This document shows, one piece after another, positions 1-7,961 of a DNA stretch of 64,000 bases; the stretch's first letter is position 1; each line of letters starts with the position of its first letter. This stretch comes from Candidatus Hydrogenedentota bacterium (GTDB taxonomy: Bacteria > Hydrogenedentota > Hydrogenedentia > Hydrogenedentales > SLHB01). The stretch covers positions 47,837 to 111,836 of the forward strand of contig JACRLJ010000009.1 in NCBI GenBank assembly GCA_016215105.1. The letters are read 5' to 3'. The notes under the pieces are model-generated. The model was given only the letters and a program-made list of their open reading frames with translations, searched no databases and was not told the origin of the DNA. The translations under genes were made by a program, and so were the position numbers.

Positions 1-882
1 CGTCTTCTTCAAAGGCGGCAGCGGGCCCACGCCGATGTCCAGTATCTTGGCGAGGTTTGTGTAGCTCCACGACCCGGCGATCCACATGCCGACCAAGTTG
101 CGCTCAACGGGTTTCGCGGGCATGGCCGGTTCGCAAATGTGATACTTGCTGGACAGATCCTTCCACAGTTGCAGGACCTCGATCACCTCGGGAGTATCGA
201 ACTGAACCCGCGTGCCCTCCAGATTGAGCACCTGCGCATTGTTGGAGAAATACATATTGAAGATTGTGCTGGCGCCGACGTGTTCCTGGTCGAGCCGAAT
301 GAAGCCCCACTGGTCAGCCTTGCCGTCGCCGTCGAGATCGCGCGTGAGCTTTTGCCCGAACTCGATCAGCTCTTGCCACGTCGCGGGCGGACGATTCGGA
401 AGACCCGCCTCGCGGAACAGCTTCTTGTTCCAGTACAGACCGTACGCGGCCCCTTCGAGCGAGATAGCCCACATCTTGCCCTTGTAAGTATAGGCCTTCT
501 GAATGGACTCGTAGACGTCCGCCTTGTCTTCGGGTGACAACTCGATCGGGTCCAGCCAACCCGTGTCCGCGAGCCGCGGAATCTCGGGGCAGCCGACGGT
601 GGTGATCTCCGGCGGCACGCCCGCCACGATGGCCGCGAGCAGTTTGCGCACCAGGACCTCGTAGCTGCCTTCGTACTCGGGAATGACGACCACGCCGGGA
701 TGCGTTGCGTTGAATTCATCGACCAGCGCGCCAAAGGTCTCCCATTGGTCGAGTCCGAAGAAGTGCCACATTCGGATCTCGACCGGATCAGCGTGCGATT
801 GGGGCGAGGCGAAGAAGAGCACGAGGCACAGCGCAATCAGAATCGAGGTGAGCGATGGGCGTAACGAGAGCCTCTCGTTCAT
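1..882 (-). CDS. Extracellular solute-binding protein family 1 (ABC sugar transport), cut by window edge
   Basis: Reading in from the window edge on the minus strand gives 294 codons with no stop, starting at an ATG preceded by AGGGAAGG. The N-terminus is a signal peptide of about 31 residues ending near SPQSHA. The mature part begins EIRMWHFFG, has DEFNATHPGV and YEGSYEVL, then ALYGLYWNKKLF-like and PATWQELIEF segments, all characteristic of family 1 sugar-binding proteins (UgpB/MalE type). Such proteins capture sugars or glycerol-phosphodiesters in the periplasm and deliver them to an ABC permease. A calcium-like DLDGDGKADQWG stretch lies near residue 185. The C-terminus, and any permease genes, lie outside the window. 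The substrate cannot be told from sequence. Confidence 0.9.
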   Translation of the reverse strand, partial: MNERLSLRPSLTSILIALCLVLFFASPQSHADPVEIRMWHFFGLDQWETFGALVDEFNATHPGVVVIPEYEGSYEVLVRKLLAAIVAGVPPEITTVGCPEIPRLADTGWLDPIELSPEDKADVYESIQKAYTYKGKMWAISLEGAAYGLYWNKKLFREAGLPNRPPATWQELIEFGQKLTRDLDGDGKADQWGFIRLDQEHVGASTIFNMYFSNNAQVLNLEGTRVQFDTPEVIEVLQLWKDLSSKYHICEPAMPAKPVERNLVGMWIAGSWSYTNLAKILDIGVGPLPPLKKT

Positions 883-940
883 TCAGGCGCCTTCCCTGCG
901 TTTACGGCCTCCGTCCGGCGCGATTCCATCGGAGCCTAGC

Positions 941-1525
941 TCAGCCAGTAGGGCGAGTTTCAGGCTTCGCAGCGCGGCGTGTGAGCGGGTCGGAATCCGT
1001 GAATACGCCGGGCTTGTCAACCCATTTGAGTATATAGCGCTGGATCTCTTTGCTGGACCCGGTCAATATGAACCGTTCGTCGCTTTCCTGCCACGGACCG
1101 CGTGTCGCCTTTTTCCCGCACCTGTTTTTGGTCCAATCGTAATCGAACGTGCTCAGCTTCAGCGAGTCGTGATCCAGAATCACCCGGAAGAAACTGTGGA
1201 AAGGAACAAGGTGCATCTTTTCCCATTCGGCGTTTTCCGGCAGCTTGTCCAGGGTGAGATCGAGGAAGACGTATTTGCCGAGGTGAAACACGTGGCCCGA
1301 TAGGACGGTCTTCGTCCCTTTATCTAGCATGGTTACCTTGTAGGCGTTTGCTTCGGCCTTCTCGAATAGCATCCCGTCCTCTTCGGAATCCGCGTACCAT
1401 CGTCCTTCCAGCGCGGGCTCGTAGAAGAGGTCCTTGTCGGTATACACGGGATTGAGCGAGAGCGGGATACATCCCCATGCGGCCGCTAGAAGCGCCGTCA
1501 CCAAAACGAGCTTAGCTGTTCTCAT
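941..1525 (-). CDS. Predicted lipoprotein, unknown function
   Basis: This encodes 194 residues. The N-terminus MRTAKLVLVTALLAAAWGC is a lipoprotein signal with the acylated Cys at 19, so the protein is probably anchored in a membrane. The mature part is beta-rich and mixed in charge, with GRWYADSEEDG and HVFHLGKYVFLDL segments suggesting a small barrel or lipocalin-like fold, but I recognise no family. It lies upstream of the sugar-binding protein gene in the same direction, 58 bp away, so co-transcription is possible. The gene between this one and lpdA is separated by 87 bp with no visible terminator. Confidence 0.75.
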   Translation of the reverse strand: MRTAKLVLVTALLAAAWGCIPLSLNPVYTDKDLFYEPALEGRWYADSEEDGMLFEKAEANAYKVTMLDKGTKTVLSGHVFHLGKYVFLDLTLDKLPENAEWEKMHLVPFHSFFRVILDHDSLKLSTFDYDWTKNRCGKKATRGPWQESDERFILTGSSKEIQRYILKWVDKPGVFTDSDPLTRRAAKPETRPTG

Positions 1526-1612
1526 GGTCCACCTCCATAGAAAACGACCCAGACCCCAACCGCGCGAAACGCCATGAAGTGTACACGCACCGCCCGAAAG
1601 AAGAAAGAAAGG

Positions 1613-3049
1613 TCACCCCGCTTGCGGATGATAGACGTGCGTACCGCTTCCGAAGATGATCTCGGCGGACTCCATGATGGTTTCGCCGAGGGTCGGGTGC
1701 GGGTGAATGGTGAATCGGATATCATCGGCCAGCGCGCCCATTTCGATCGCGAGCGCGCCCTCGGAAATGAGTTCGCCGGCGCCCGCGCCCACGATGCCGA
1801 CACCCAAGACCAGGCCGGTTTCAGGGTCCGTGAGCACTTTGGTCAGGCCGTCGTTCCGGTTTAGGGTCGAGGCGCGCCCGGACGCAGTCCACGGGAAACG
1901 CGCGATGTTTACATCGCGGCCTTCTTTGACGGCCTGGTTCTCGGTCAGGCCGCACCACGCCAGTTCGGGGTCGGTGAACACGACGGCAGGGATGGCGCGC
2001 GGTTCAAAGGTCGTATCGCGCCCCGCGATGACTTCCACGGCGATGCGCCCCTCGTGCGAGGCCTTGTGAGCCAGCATAGGCTCACCCGCGACGTCACCTA
2101 CCGCAAAGATGCAGGGATCGGTTGTGCGCCGCTGATTGTCCACTTTGATGAATCCCCGTTCGTCCACTTCGACTTTGGTGCTGTTCAGCGCGAGACCGCT
2201 GGAGTTGGGCTTGCGGCCAATGCACACGAGGACTTTTTCGAACTTCCGATCGGAGGCCGTGCCGTCGGGTCCTTGGATGGTGACCTTGACACCGTCCTTT
2301 TCCTCGTGAGTTGCAACCACTTTTGAGTTGAAGCTCATGGAGTCGAACACCGATTGCATGCGCCGCGATAACACCCGGACCAGATCGTCGTCGGCTCCCG
2401 GCAATATCGCCGGCGACATCTCGACCACGGAGACTTTGGAACCGAGCGCAGCGTACACGCTGCCGAGTTCGAGGCCGATGTAGCCGCCGCCGACGACCAG
2501 CAGCGTCGTGGGGATGTCGGCAATTTCCAGCGCGTCCGTGGAATTCATGATCCGCGGCGAATGCACGAAGAGATCCGGCATGGACATCGGCCGCGAGCCC
2601 GAGGCAATCACCACGTAGTCGAAGCGTTCGTCGGTGTCGTGACCACCGCGTTCGTCGGTGACGTGGAGGGTGTTGGAATCAGTAAAGCTGGCCCGGCCGC
2701 GCAGGTAGGTTACGTTTCGGGACTTGCAGAGCGCGCCAAGCCCGCTGGTCATGCGCTCGACGACCTTGATTTTTCCTTCGCGCATCTTCGCGAGATCAAT
2801 GGCGGGCTTGCCGAACGTGATGCCCCAATGCTCGGCTTCACGCGCGTCGGTGAGCACCTTGGCGACGTGCAGGAGCGCCTTGGATGGGATACACCCGCGG
2901 TGCAAGCAGACTCCGCCGGGGTCCGGCTCGACGTCGATCAGCGTTACGTTTAGGCGCAGATCGGCGCCGGCAAACGCCGCCGCGTAGCCGCCGGGTCCGC
3001 CGCCAATAATGGCGACGCGCTTTTCGTTTGGACCAGTTCCGTTGCTCAT
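1613..3049 (-). CDS. lpdA: Dihydrolipoyl dehydrogenase (E3)
   Basis: This 478-residue flavoprotein reoxidises dihydrolipoamide on the E2 subunit of 2-oxoacid dehydrogenase complexes, passing electrons to NAD+. The FAD motif GGGPGG is at residues 16-21. The redox disulfide is Cys48 and Cys53 in CLHRGC followed by IPSK. The NAD-binding GGGYIGLE lies near 190, and the C-terminal active-site pair His451/Glu456 is in HPHPTLGE. Length and motif order match the family. It is the last gene after aceE and aceF on the same strand, so it is presumably the E3 of this pyruvate dehydrogenase. The 343-bp gap before it holds palindromic repeats and may separate its expression from aceEF. Confidence 0.97.
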   Translation of the reverse strand: MSNGTGPNEKRVAIIGGGPGGYAAAFAGADLRLNVTLIDVEPDPGGVCLHRGCIPSKALLHVAKVLTDAREAEHWGITFGKPAIDLAKMREGKIKVVERMTSGLGALCKSRNVTYLRGRASFTDSNTLHVTDERGGHDTDERFDYVVIASGSRPMSMPDLFVHSPRIMNSTDALEIADIPTTLLVVGGGYIGLELGSVYAALGSKVSVVEMSPAILPGADDDLVRVLSRRMQSVFDSMSFNSKVVATHEEKDGVKVTIQGPDGTASDRKFEKVLVCIGRKPNSSGLALNSTKVEVDERGFIKVDNQRRTTDPCIFAVGDVAGEPMLAHKASHEGRIAVEVIAGRDTTFEPRAIPAVVFTDPELAWCGLTENQAVKEGRDVNIARFPWTASGRASTLNRNDGLTKVLTDPETGLVLGVGIVGAGAGELISEGALAIEMGALADDIRFTIHPHPTLGETIMESAEIIFGSGTHVYHPQAG

Positions 3050-3189
3050 GCGCTCAATCGTTTCTTTCGTTAGAGTTGCTAAGCGGCAACCAGTGAATCA
3101 GAGGTCAGACTTCTTCATGGTCTGGAGCGCCAGCCAGACTAGTGTAGTGAGTCATCCTGACGGAGTCTTGTGCTTGGACACGAAAGCCG

Positions 3190-3320
3190 CGAAAAGCGAG
3201 ACGGGCTCCGTTTTTCACTTGGTCTCTGCGCTCATCTGCGCGAAAAGCAGGGACAGACACGCTTTTCAAACTGCCGAAAAGCGAGTCAGTCCCCGTTTTT
3301 CGCTTAGTCTCCGCGTTCAT
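3190..3320. repeat. Two 46-bp imperfect direct repeats between aceF and lpdA
   Basis: Positions 3190-3235 and 3275-3320 align without gaps over 46 bp with 8 mismatches. Both begin CGAAAAGCGAG and contain CCGTTTTTC. The second copy overlaps the right arm of the hairpin at 3250-3293. The remainder of this 343-bp intergenic region shows no convincing gene. The arrangement looks like a small REP-type repeat cluster inserted within the pyruvate dehydrogenase gene group. Confidence 0.7.
3250..3293. repeat. REP-like palindrome, 18-bp arms
   Basis: Arms at 3250-3267 and 3276-3293 pair at 16 of 18 positions around an 8-nt loop. The arm starts GGGACAGAC and ends GCTTTTC. No T-run follows on either strand, so it is more like a mobile palindromic repeat or mRNA-stabilising hairpin than an intrinsic terminator. 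Confidence 0.65.
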
Positions 3321-3392
3321 TCAAGGCGCTTCAATTTTGATTCACTACACTCGGGCATCGAGTTGAAGCGAAGTGTTTGCGATCCGATTAAA

Positions 3393-4766
3393 CTACGCTT
3401 CCAGGAACAGCAGGAATGGCTGTTCGATTACCTCGATAATCCAGCGCAAGAACCGTGCGCCGTCAGCGCCGTCGATGACGCGATGATCGTAAGACAGCGC
3501 CAGCGGCAGCACCGTGCGCGGCTCGAATTTGCCGTCAATGAACACTGGCTCGATCTGAGTGCGGGAAATGCCGAGTATGGCCACCTCCGGCGCGTTGACG
3601 ATGGGTGTGAACGCGGTCCCGCCAATGCCGCCCAAATTGGTGACGGTAAACGTGCCGCCCTGCATTTCGTCCAGTGTGGTTTTCCGGTTGCGGGCGCGTT
3701 CGGCGGCCTGTGTCAACTCGATGGAAAGTTGGATAATGTTCTTTTGGTCCACGTTGTGCAAGACGGGCACCAGTAGGCCGCGGTCGGTATCCACGGCCAC
3801 GCCAATGTTGTAGTACTTTTTGTAGATGATCTCGTTATTCGGCGCATCGAGGCTGGCGTTGAACTGCGGGAACTGCTTCAGGGCCGCGGCGATGACTTTC
3901 AGTATCATCCCGGTGACGGTCAGTTTACCGCCCATGCGCTCGACCCGCTGCATGTGTTTCTTTCGAAGCCGTTCGAGTTCGGTGATATCCACCTTGTCGA
4001 ACTGCGTGACGTGGGGAATCGTGGACCACGAGTAGGCCATGTGTTCCGCCGTCCTCCGGCGGACACTCGTCATGGCGCGGTGTTCGATTTCGCCCCAGCG
4101 AGAGAAATCGGGCAGGGCCTCCTGAACCGCCACGCCGGCTTGATGGACCGTTACGCCGCGCACATCGGTATTGACCTGCCGCGCGAAGGCTTTGACGTCG
4201 TCCATCGTGATGCGGCCACCAGGGCCTGTTCCGCCGACTTGGGTAATATCCACGCCGATCTCCCGGGCCAAGCGCCGCACCGACGGGGCCGCGGGAACGG
4301 CGCCGGCGTTTGCGCGCGGGGGGTGCGGCAGTTCCGCGCGGAGCGGCGCTTCGGCGGCTGGCGCCGCAACTACCGCCACAGGCTCGGCCGTTGTCGGAGC
4401 GGCCGCCGGCGCTGGAGGCGCCGTCTGTACAGGCGGGACCGGTTTCGGCGCGGGCGGGGCGGCGGGTTTCACGGCGACCGTAGGGGCGGGCGTGGGCGGC
4501 GCACTCGCGGCGGCCGCGGCTTTTCCGTCACCGTCGCCAACCACAAGGATGACGGCGCCGACATTGACGCTCTTGCCTTCCTGAACGTTCACGGCCGTGA
4601 CCGTGCCCGCCACGGAGGACGGCACTTCAATCACGGCCTTATCCGTTTCCATTTCGAGTACCGGCTGATCGACGGAGATCGTGTCGCCTACGCGCACCAG
4701 CACCTTGGACACGTTGCCCGAACTGATATTCTCACCCAGTTCCGGCAGTTTGAATTCTTTAGGCAT
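3393..4766 (-). CDS. aceF: Dihydrolipoamide acetyltransferase, pyruvate dehydrogenase E2
   Basis: This is the 457-residue E2 core that accepts the acetyl group from E1 on a swinging lipoyl arm and transfers it to CoA. There is one lipoyl domain (residues 1-80) with the modified Lys43 in METDKAV. An Ala/Pro-rich linker follows (about 82-155). A peripheral-subunit-binding domain (about 158-195) contains SVRRLAREIGVD and GPGGRIT. The catalytic domain has its active-site His428 and Asp432 in DHRVIDG. Only a single lipoyl domain is present, whereas the E. coli enzyme has three. It starts 18 bp downstream of aceE and is clearly co-transcribed with it. Confidence 0.96.
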   Translation of the reverse strand: MPKEFKLPELGENISSGNVSKVLVRVGDTISVDQPVLEMETDKAVIEVPSSVAGTVTAVNVQEGKSVNVGAVILVVGDGDGKAAAAASAPPTPAPTVAVKPAAPPAPKPVPPVQTAPPAPAAAPTTAEPVAVVAAPAAEAPLRAELPHPPRANAGAVPAAPSVRRLAREIGVDITQVGGTGPGGRITMDDVKAFARQVNTDVRGVTVHQAGVAVQEALPDFSRWGEIEHRAMTSVRRRTAEHMAYSWSTIPHVTQFDKVDITELERLRKKHMQRVERMGGKLTVTGMILKVIAAALKQFPQFNASLDAPNNEIIYKKYYNIGVAVDTDRGLLVPVLHNVDQKNIIQLSIELTQAAERARNRKTTLDEMQGGTFTVTNLGGIGGTAFTPIVNAPEVAILGISRTQIEPVFIDGKFEPRTVLPLALSYDHRVIDGADGARFLRWIIEVIEQPFLLFLEA

Positions 4767-4784
4767 ACGGCGGAAATCCTGTAG

Positions 4785-7466
4785 TTACGATTGAGTGGGA
4801 TTCGGCTTGTTGGGATCGATGTCGAGATCTTTCATTGCTTTGCGGACGACCTCGGGCTTAATCTTGCGCTCATCCAGCAGCGCGTGCAAGGTTGTGAGCA
4901 CGACGAAGCGGGCATCCACTTCAAAGAAGTCACGCAACGACGCGCGGCCTTCGCTGCGTCCGAAGCCGTAGGTCCCGAGGGCGTGTAGCGGACGCGGGAA
5001 CCAGCCGCCGATGGAGTCCGGCAGCAGTTTGACATAGTCCGACGCGGCGACGAAGACGCCTTCTTCATTCTCCATACACTGGGTGACGTACGGTTTGCGC
5101 TGCGTCTCCGTCGGATGAAGCAGGTTCCAGCGCTCGACTTCGAGTCCCTCGGTACGCAGTTGCTTGTAGCTGGTGACGCTCCAGACATCGGCGGCGACGC
5201 TGTATTTTTCGGCGAGAATCTCCTGTGCCTGGAGCACCTCGTTGAGGATTGACCCGCTGCCGAACAGTTGCGCGCGGTGCTTCAGGTCCGTGCGCTCGCT
5301 CGCTTTGAACTTGTACATGCCCTTGAGGATGCCGTCTTTGACGCCTTCGGGCATGGCGGGCATTGGATAGGCCTCGTTGCCGACGGTCAGGTAGTAGAAG
5401 ACGCTTTCCTGCTCTTCATACATGCGGCGTATGCCGTCGCGGATGATGACCGCCAATTCGTAGGCGAACGCGGGGTCGTACGTGACGAGGTTCGGCAACG
5501 GATACGCCAATAAGTGGCTATGGCCGTCCTGGTGCTGGAGACCCTCACCGGCCAGCGTGGTGCGTCCGGACGTGGCGCCAACCATGAAGCCGCGGCAGCG
5601 CAGATCGCCCGCGGCCCACACGAGGTCGCCGATGCGTTGCATGCCGAACATCGAATAGTAGATGAAGAACGGGATCGTGTTGATGCCGTGCGTGGCGTAG
5701 GCGGTGCCGGCGGCGATGAATGACGACATCGAGCCGGCTTCGGTAATTCCCTCTTCGAGGATTTGGCCGTCTTTGGCTTCTTTGTAGTACAGGAGGCTAT
5801 CGGAGTCCACGGGTTCGTAGAGTTGGCCGACATGGGAGTAGATGCCGATCTGGCGGAACATCGCTTCCATGCCGAAGGTGCGCGCTTCATCGGGCACGAT
5901 GGGCACGATGAGCTTGCCAACTTCCTTGTCGCGCAGCAGCTTTGCGAGGATCTTAACGAAGGCCATGGTGGTGGACACGCCCCGTTCGCCGCCACCGGCG
6001 TAGAATTCCTCGAACACTTCTTCAGGCGGCGCCGGCAACGGCGTGCTTTTCGGTGTCCGGCTCGGCACATATCCGCCCAAGGCTTCACGCTGCTCGCGAA
6101 GGTACTTCATTTCCTGACTATCGTCCGGGGGACGGTAGAAGGGCGCGTCCGCGACATCTTCGTCGGAGATTGGGATTCCGAAACGGGTGCGGAACTCGCG
6201 CAGTTCGTCTTCGTTCAATTTCTTCTGCTGGTGCGAGATATTCTTGCCTTCGCCGCTTTCACCGAGCCCGTAGCCTTTGACGGTCTTGGCGAGAATCACG
6301 GTGGGCTGTCCCTTGTGATTCACTGCCGCGTGAAACGCCGCGTAGACCTTGTCCGGATCGTGGCCACCACGTTTCAGCCTGCGGATCTGCTCGTCGGTGT
6401 AGGGCTTCACCATTTCGAGGAGGCGCGGGTCGGCGCCGAAGAAATGCTTCCGGATGTAGTCGCCAGTTTCGACGGTGTATTTTTGATATTCTCCGTCCAC
6501 GACTTCGCTCATACGCGTCGCCAGGACGTTTTCTTTGTCTTTGGCCAGTAGCGGGTCCCAATCGCTTCCCCACACGACTTTGATAACGTTCCATCCTGTG
6601 CCACGGAAGATGGCTTCGAGTTCCTGCATGATCTTGCTGTTGCCGCGAACCGGTCCATCGAGCCGCTGCAGATTGCAGTTGATCACGAAGATGAGGTTGT
6701 CGAGCCGTTCGCGCGAGGCCAGCGAAATGGCGCCCAGCGTTTCCGGTTCGTCGCACTCGCCGTCGCCCAGGAAGGCCCAGACTTTCGAGCCGGTGTCCTG
6801 CTTCAATCCGCGATCCTCGAGATAGCGATTGAAGCGGGCCTGGTAGATCGCCATCAATGGGCCGAGACCCATGGAGACGGTCGGAAACTCCCAAAAGTTG
6901 GGCATCAACCAGGGATGGGGATAAGACGACAGACCGCCGCCGGGCTTTAGTTCGCGGCGGAAATTGGCCAACTGCTCCGCCGATAGCCGGCCCTCGAGAA
7001 AGGCCCGCGCATAGATTCCGGGGGCGGCGTGACCCTGAAAATAGATCTGGTCGCCCTCGTGACCGGCGCCTTTGCCGCGGAAGAAATGATTGAAGCCGAC
7101 TTCGTAGAGCGTGGCGGCGGAGGCGTAGGTCGAGATATGGCCGCCGATCCCGTGCTCATCCCGATTGGCGCGGACGACCATGGCCATGGCGTTCCAGCGG
7201 ATGAAACTCTTGATGCGCCGCTCGATCTCGCGGCTGCCCGGATAGACCGGCTGTTCCTCCTTGGGAATGGTGTTGATGTACGGGGTATTCGCGGTGAAGG
7301 GAACCCGGATACCCGCGGCATGCGCGCGAATCTGGAGCTGGCGAAGCAACTGGACGACTCGTTCGGGCCCGCCGTGCTCAATCACGTAATCTAATGAGTA
7401 TAGCCACTCCCGCATTTCTGAGTCGGTGGCTTCCGGGGACTGATAGCCCCAATTGTGCATTTCCAA
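4785..7466 (-). CDS. aceE: Pyruvate dehydrogenase E1, homodimeric type
   Basis: At 893 residues this matches the usual length of the single-chain AceE (E. coli 887). It decarboxylates pyruvate with thiamine diphosphate and passes the acetyl group to the lipoyl domain of E2. The thiamine-binding motif runs from GDGECDEPE (234-242) to Asn263 in NCNLQ. Other family signatures are [10 protein letters not shown] near 110, [16 protein letters not shown] near 135-150, and SGEGKN in the loop region. The gene opens the minus-strand aceE-aceF-lpdA group. The 495-bp region upstream separates it from a divergent glycosidase-like gene, so its promoter should lie there. Confidence 0.97.
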   Translation of the reverse strand: MEMHNWGYQSPEATDSEMREWLYSLDYVIEHGGPERVVQLLRQLQIRAHAAGIRVPFTANTPYINTIPKEEQPVYPGSREIERRIKSFIRWNAMAMVVRANRDEHGIGGHISTYASAATLYEVGFNHFFRGKGAGHEGDQIYFQGHAAPGIYARAFLEGRLSAEQLANFRRELKPGGGLSSYPHPWLMPNFWEFPTVSMGLGPLMAIYQARFNRYLEDRGLKQDTGSKVWAFLGDGECDEPETLGAISLASRERLDNLIFVINCNLQRLDGPVRGNSKIMQELEAIFRGTGWNVIKVVWGSDWDPLLAKDKENVLATRMSEVVDGEYQKYTVETGDYIRKHFFGADPRLLEMVKPYTDEQIRRLKRGGHDPDKVYAAFHAAVNHKGQPTVILAKTVKGYGLGESGEGKNISHQQKKLNEDELREFRTRFGIPISDEDVADAPFYRPPDDSQEMKYLREQREALGGYVPSRTPKSTPLPAPPEEVFEEFYAGGGERGVSTTMAFVKILAKLLRDKEVGKLIVPIVPDEARTFGMEAMFRQIGIYSHVGQLYEPVDSDSLLYYKEAKDGQILEEGITEAGSMSSFIAAGTAYATHGINTIPFFIYYSMFGMQRIGDLVWAAGDLRCRGFMVGATSGRTTLAGEGLQHQDGHSHLLAYPLPNLVTYDPAFAYELAVIIRDGIRRMYEEQESVFYYLTVGNEAYPMPAMPEGVKDGILKGMYKFKASERTDLKHRAQLFGSGSILNEVLQAQEILAEKYSVAADVWSVTSYKQLRTEGLEVERWNLLHPTETQRKPYVTQCMENEEGVFVAASDYVKLLPDSIGGWFPRPLHALGTYGFGRSEGRASLRDFFEVDARFVVLTTLHALLDERKIKPEVVRKAMKDLDIDPNKPNPTQS

Positions 7467-7961
7467 GGTGTTACACTCCTGCTCACGCTGAGACGGCTAT
7501 ACCCGATTTCCACACTTGAAAGCGGCCCCTCGCCAGTTCGGCGCGGCTCGCGATCCGCAGTCATTCGGGTACCCTGCCGGGCTCAACGTGAATAAAGTAT
7601 TGGGACCACTTGACGATCCCTGGCGCCAAAGACAGGCGCTTAAGCACTTGCCGCTACACACTATCATAGTATTTTATGCCATGCGGCGAAACACTATCAA
7701 GCGCACTTTGCTTCCCCGGCAGGAAGACGGCAGGCGAACGGCTGGCCGCTTTGGCGTAGACCGCGATCTCCTACTCACGAAGGCCTTACTCTTGCCGGTT
7801 GTCCCAGGTCCTGCTATGCTCCTGTCGACACTTTCACGAATCGTTACCGGGGAAGCGCCTTTTGTGAATGCCGCTCCTGGCTTCGCCATTTATTCTCGTC
7901 GCGATTCCAGAGAATTGCCGGACTCCTGCGGACACATTGGGGTGGAAGGAGAAGCTGGAAC
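7467..7961. other. Intergenic region between divergent aceE and glycosidase-like gene
   Basis: This 495-bp region separates two divergent genes and must hold promoters for both. I see an AT-rich patch at about 7660-7680 but no convincing paired -35/-10. A ribosome-binding site GGAAGGAG at 7944-7951 sets the start of the plus-strand gene. Open frames in this region have no protein-like composition and no recognisable motif. Confidence 0.5.
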
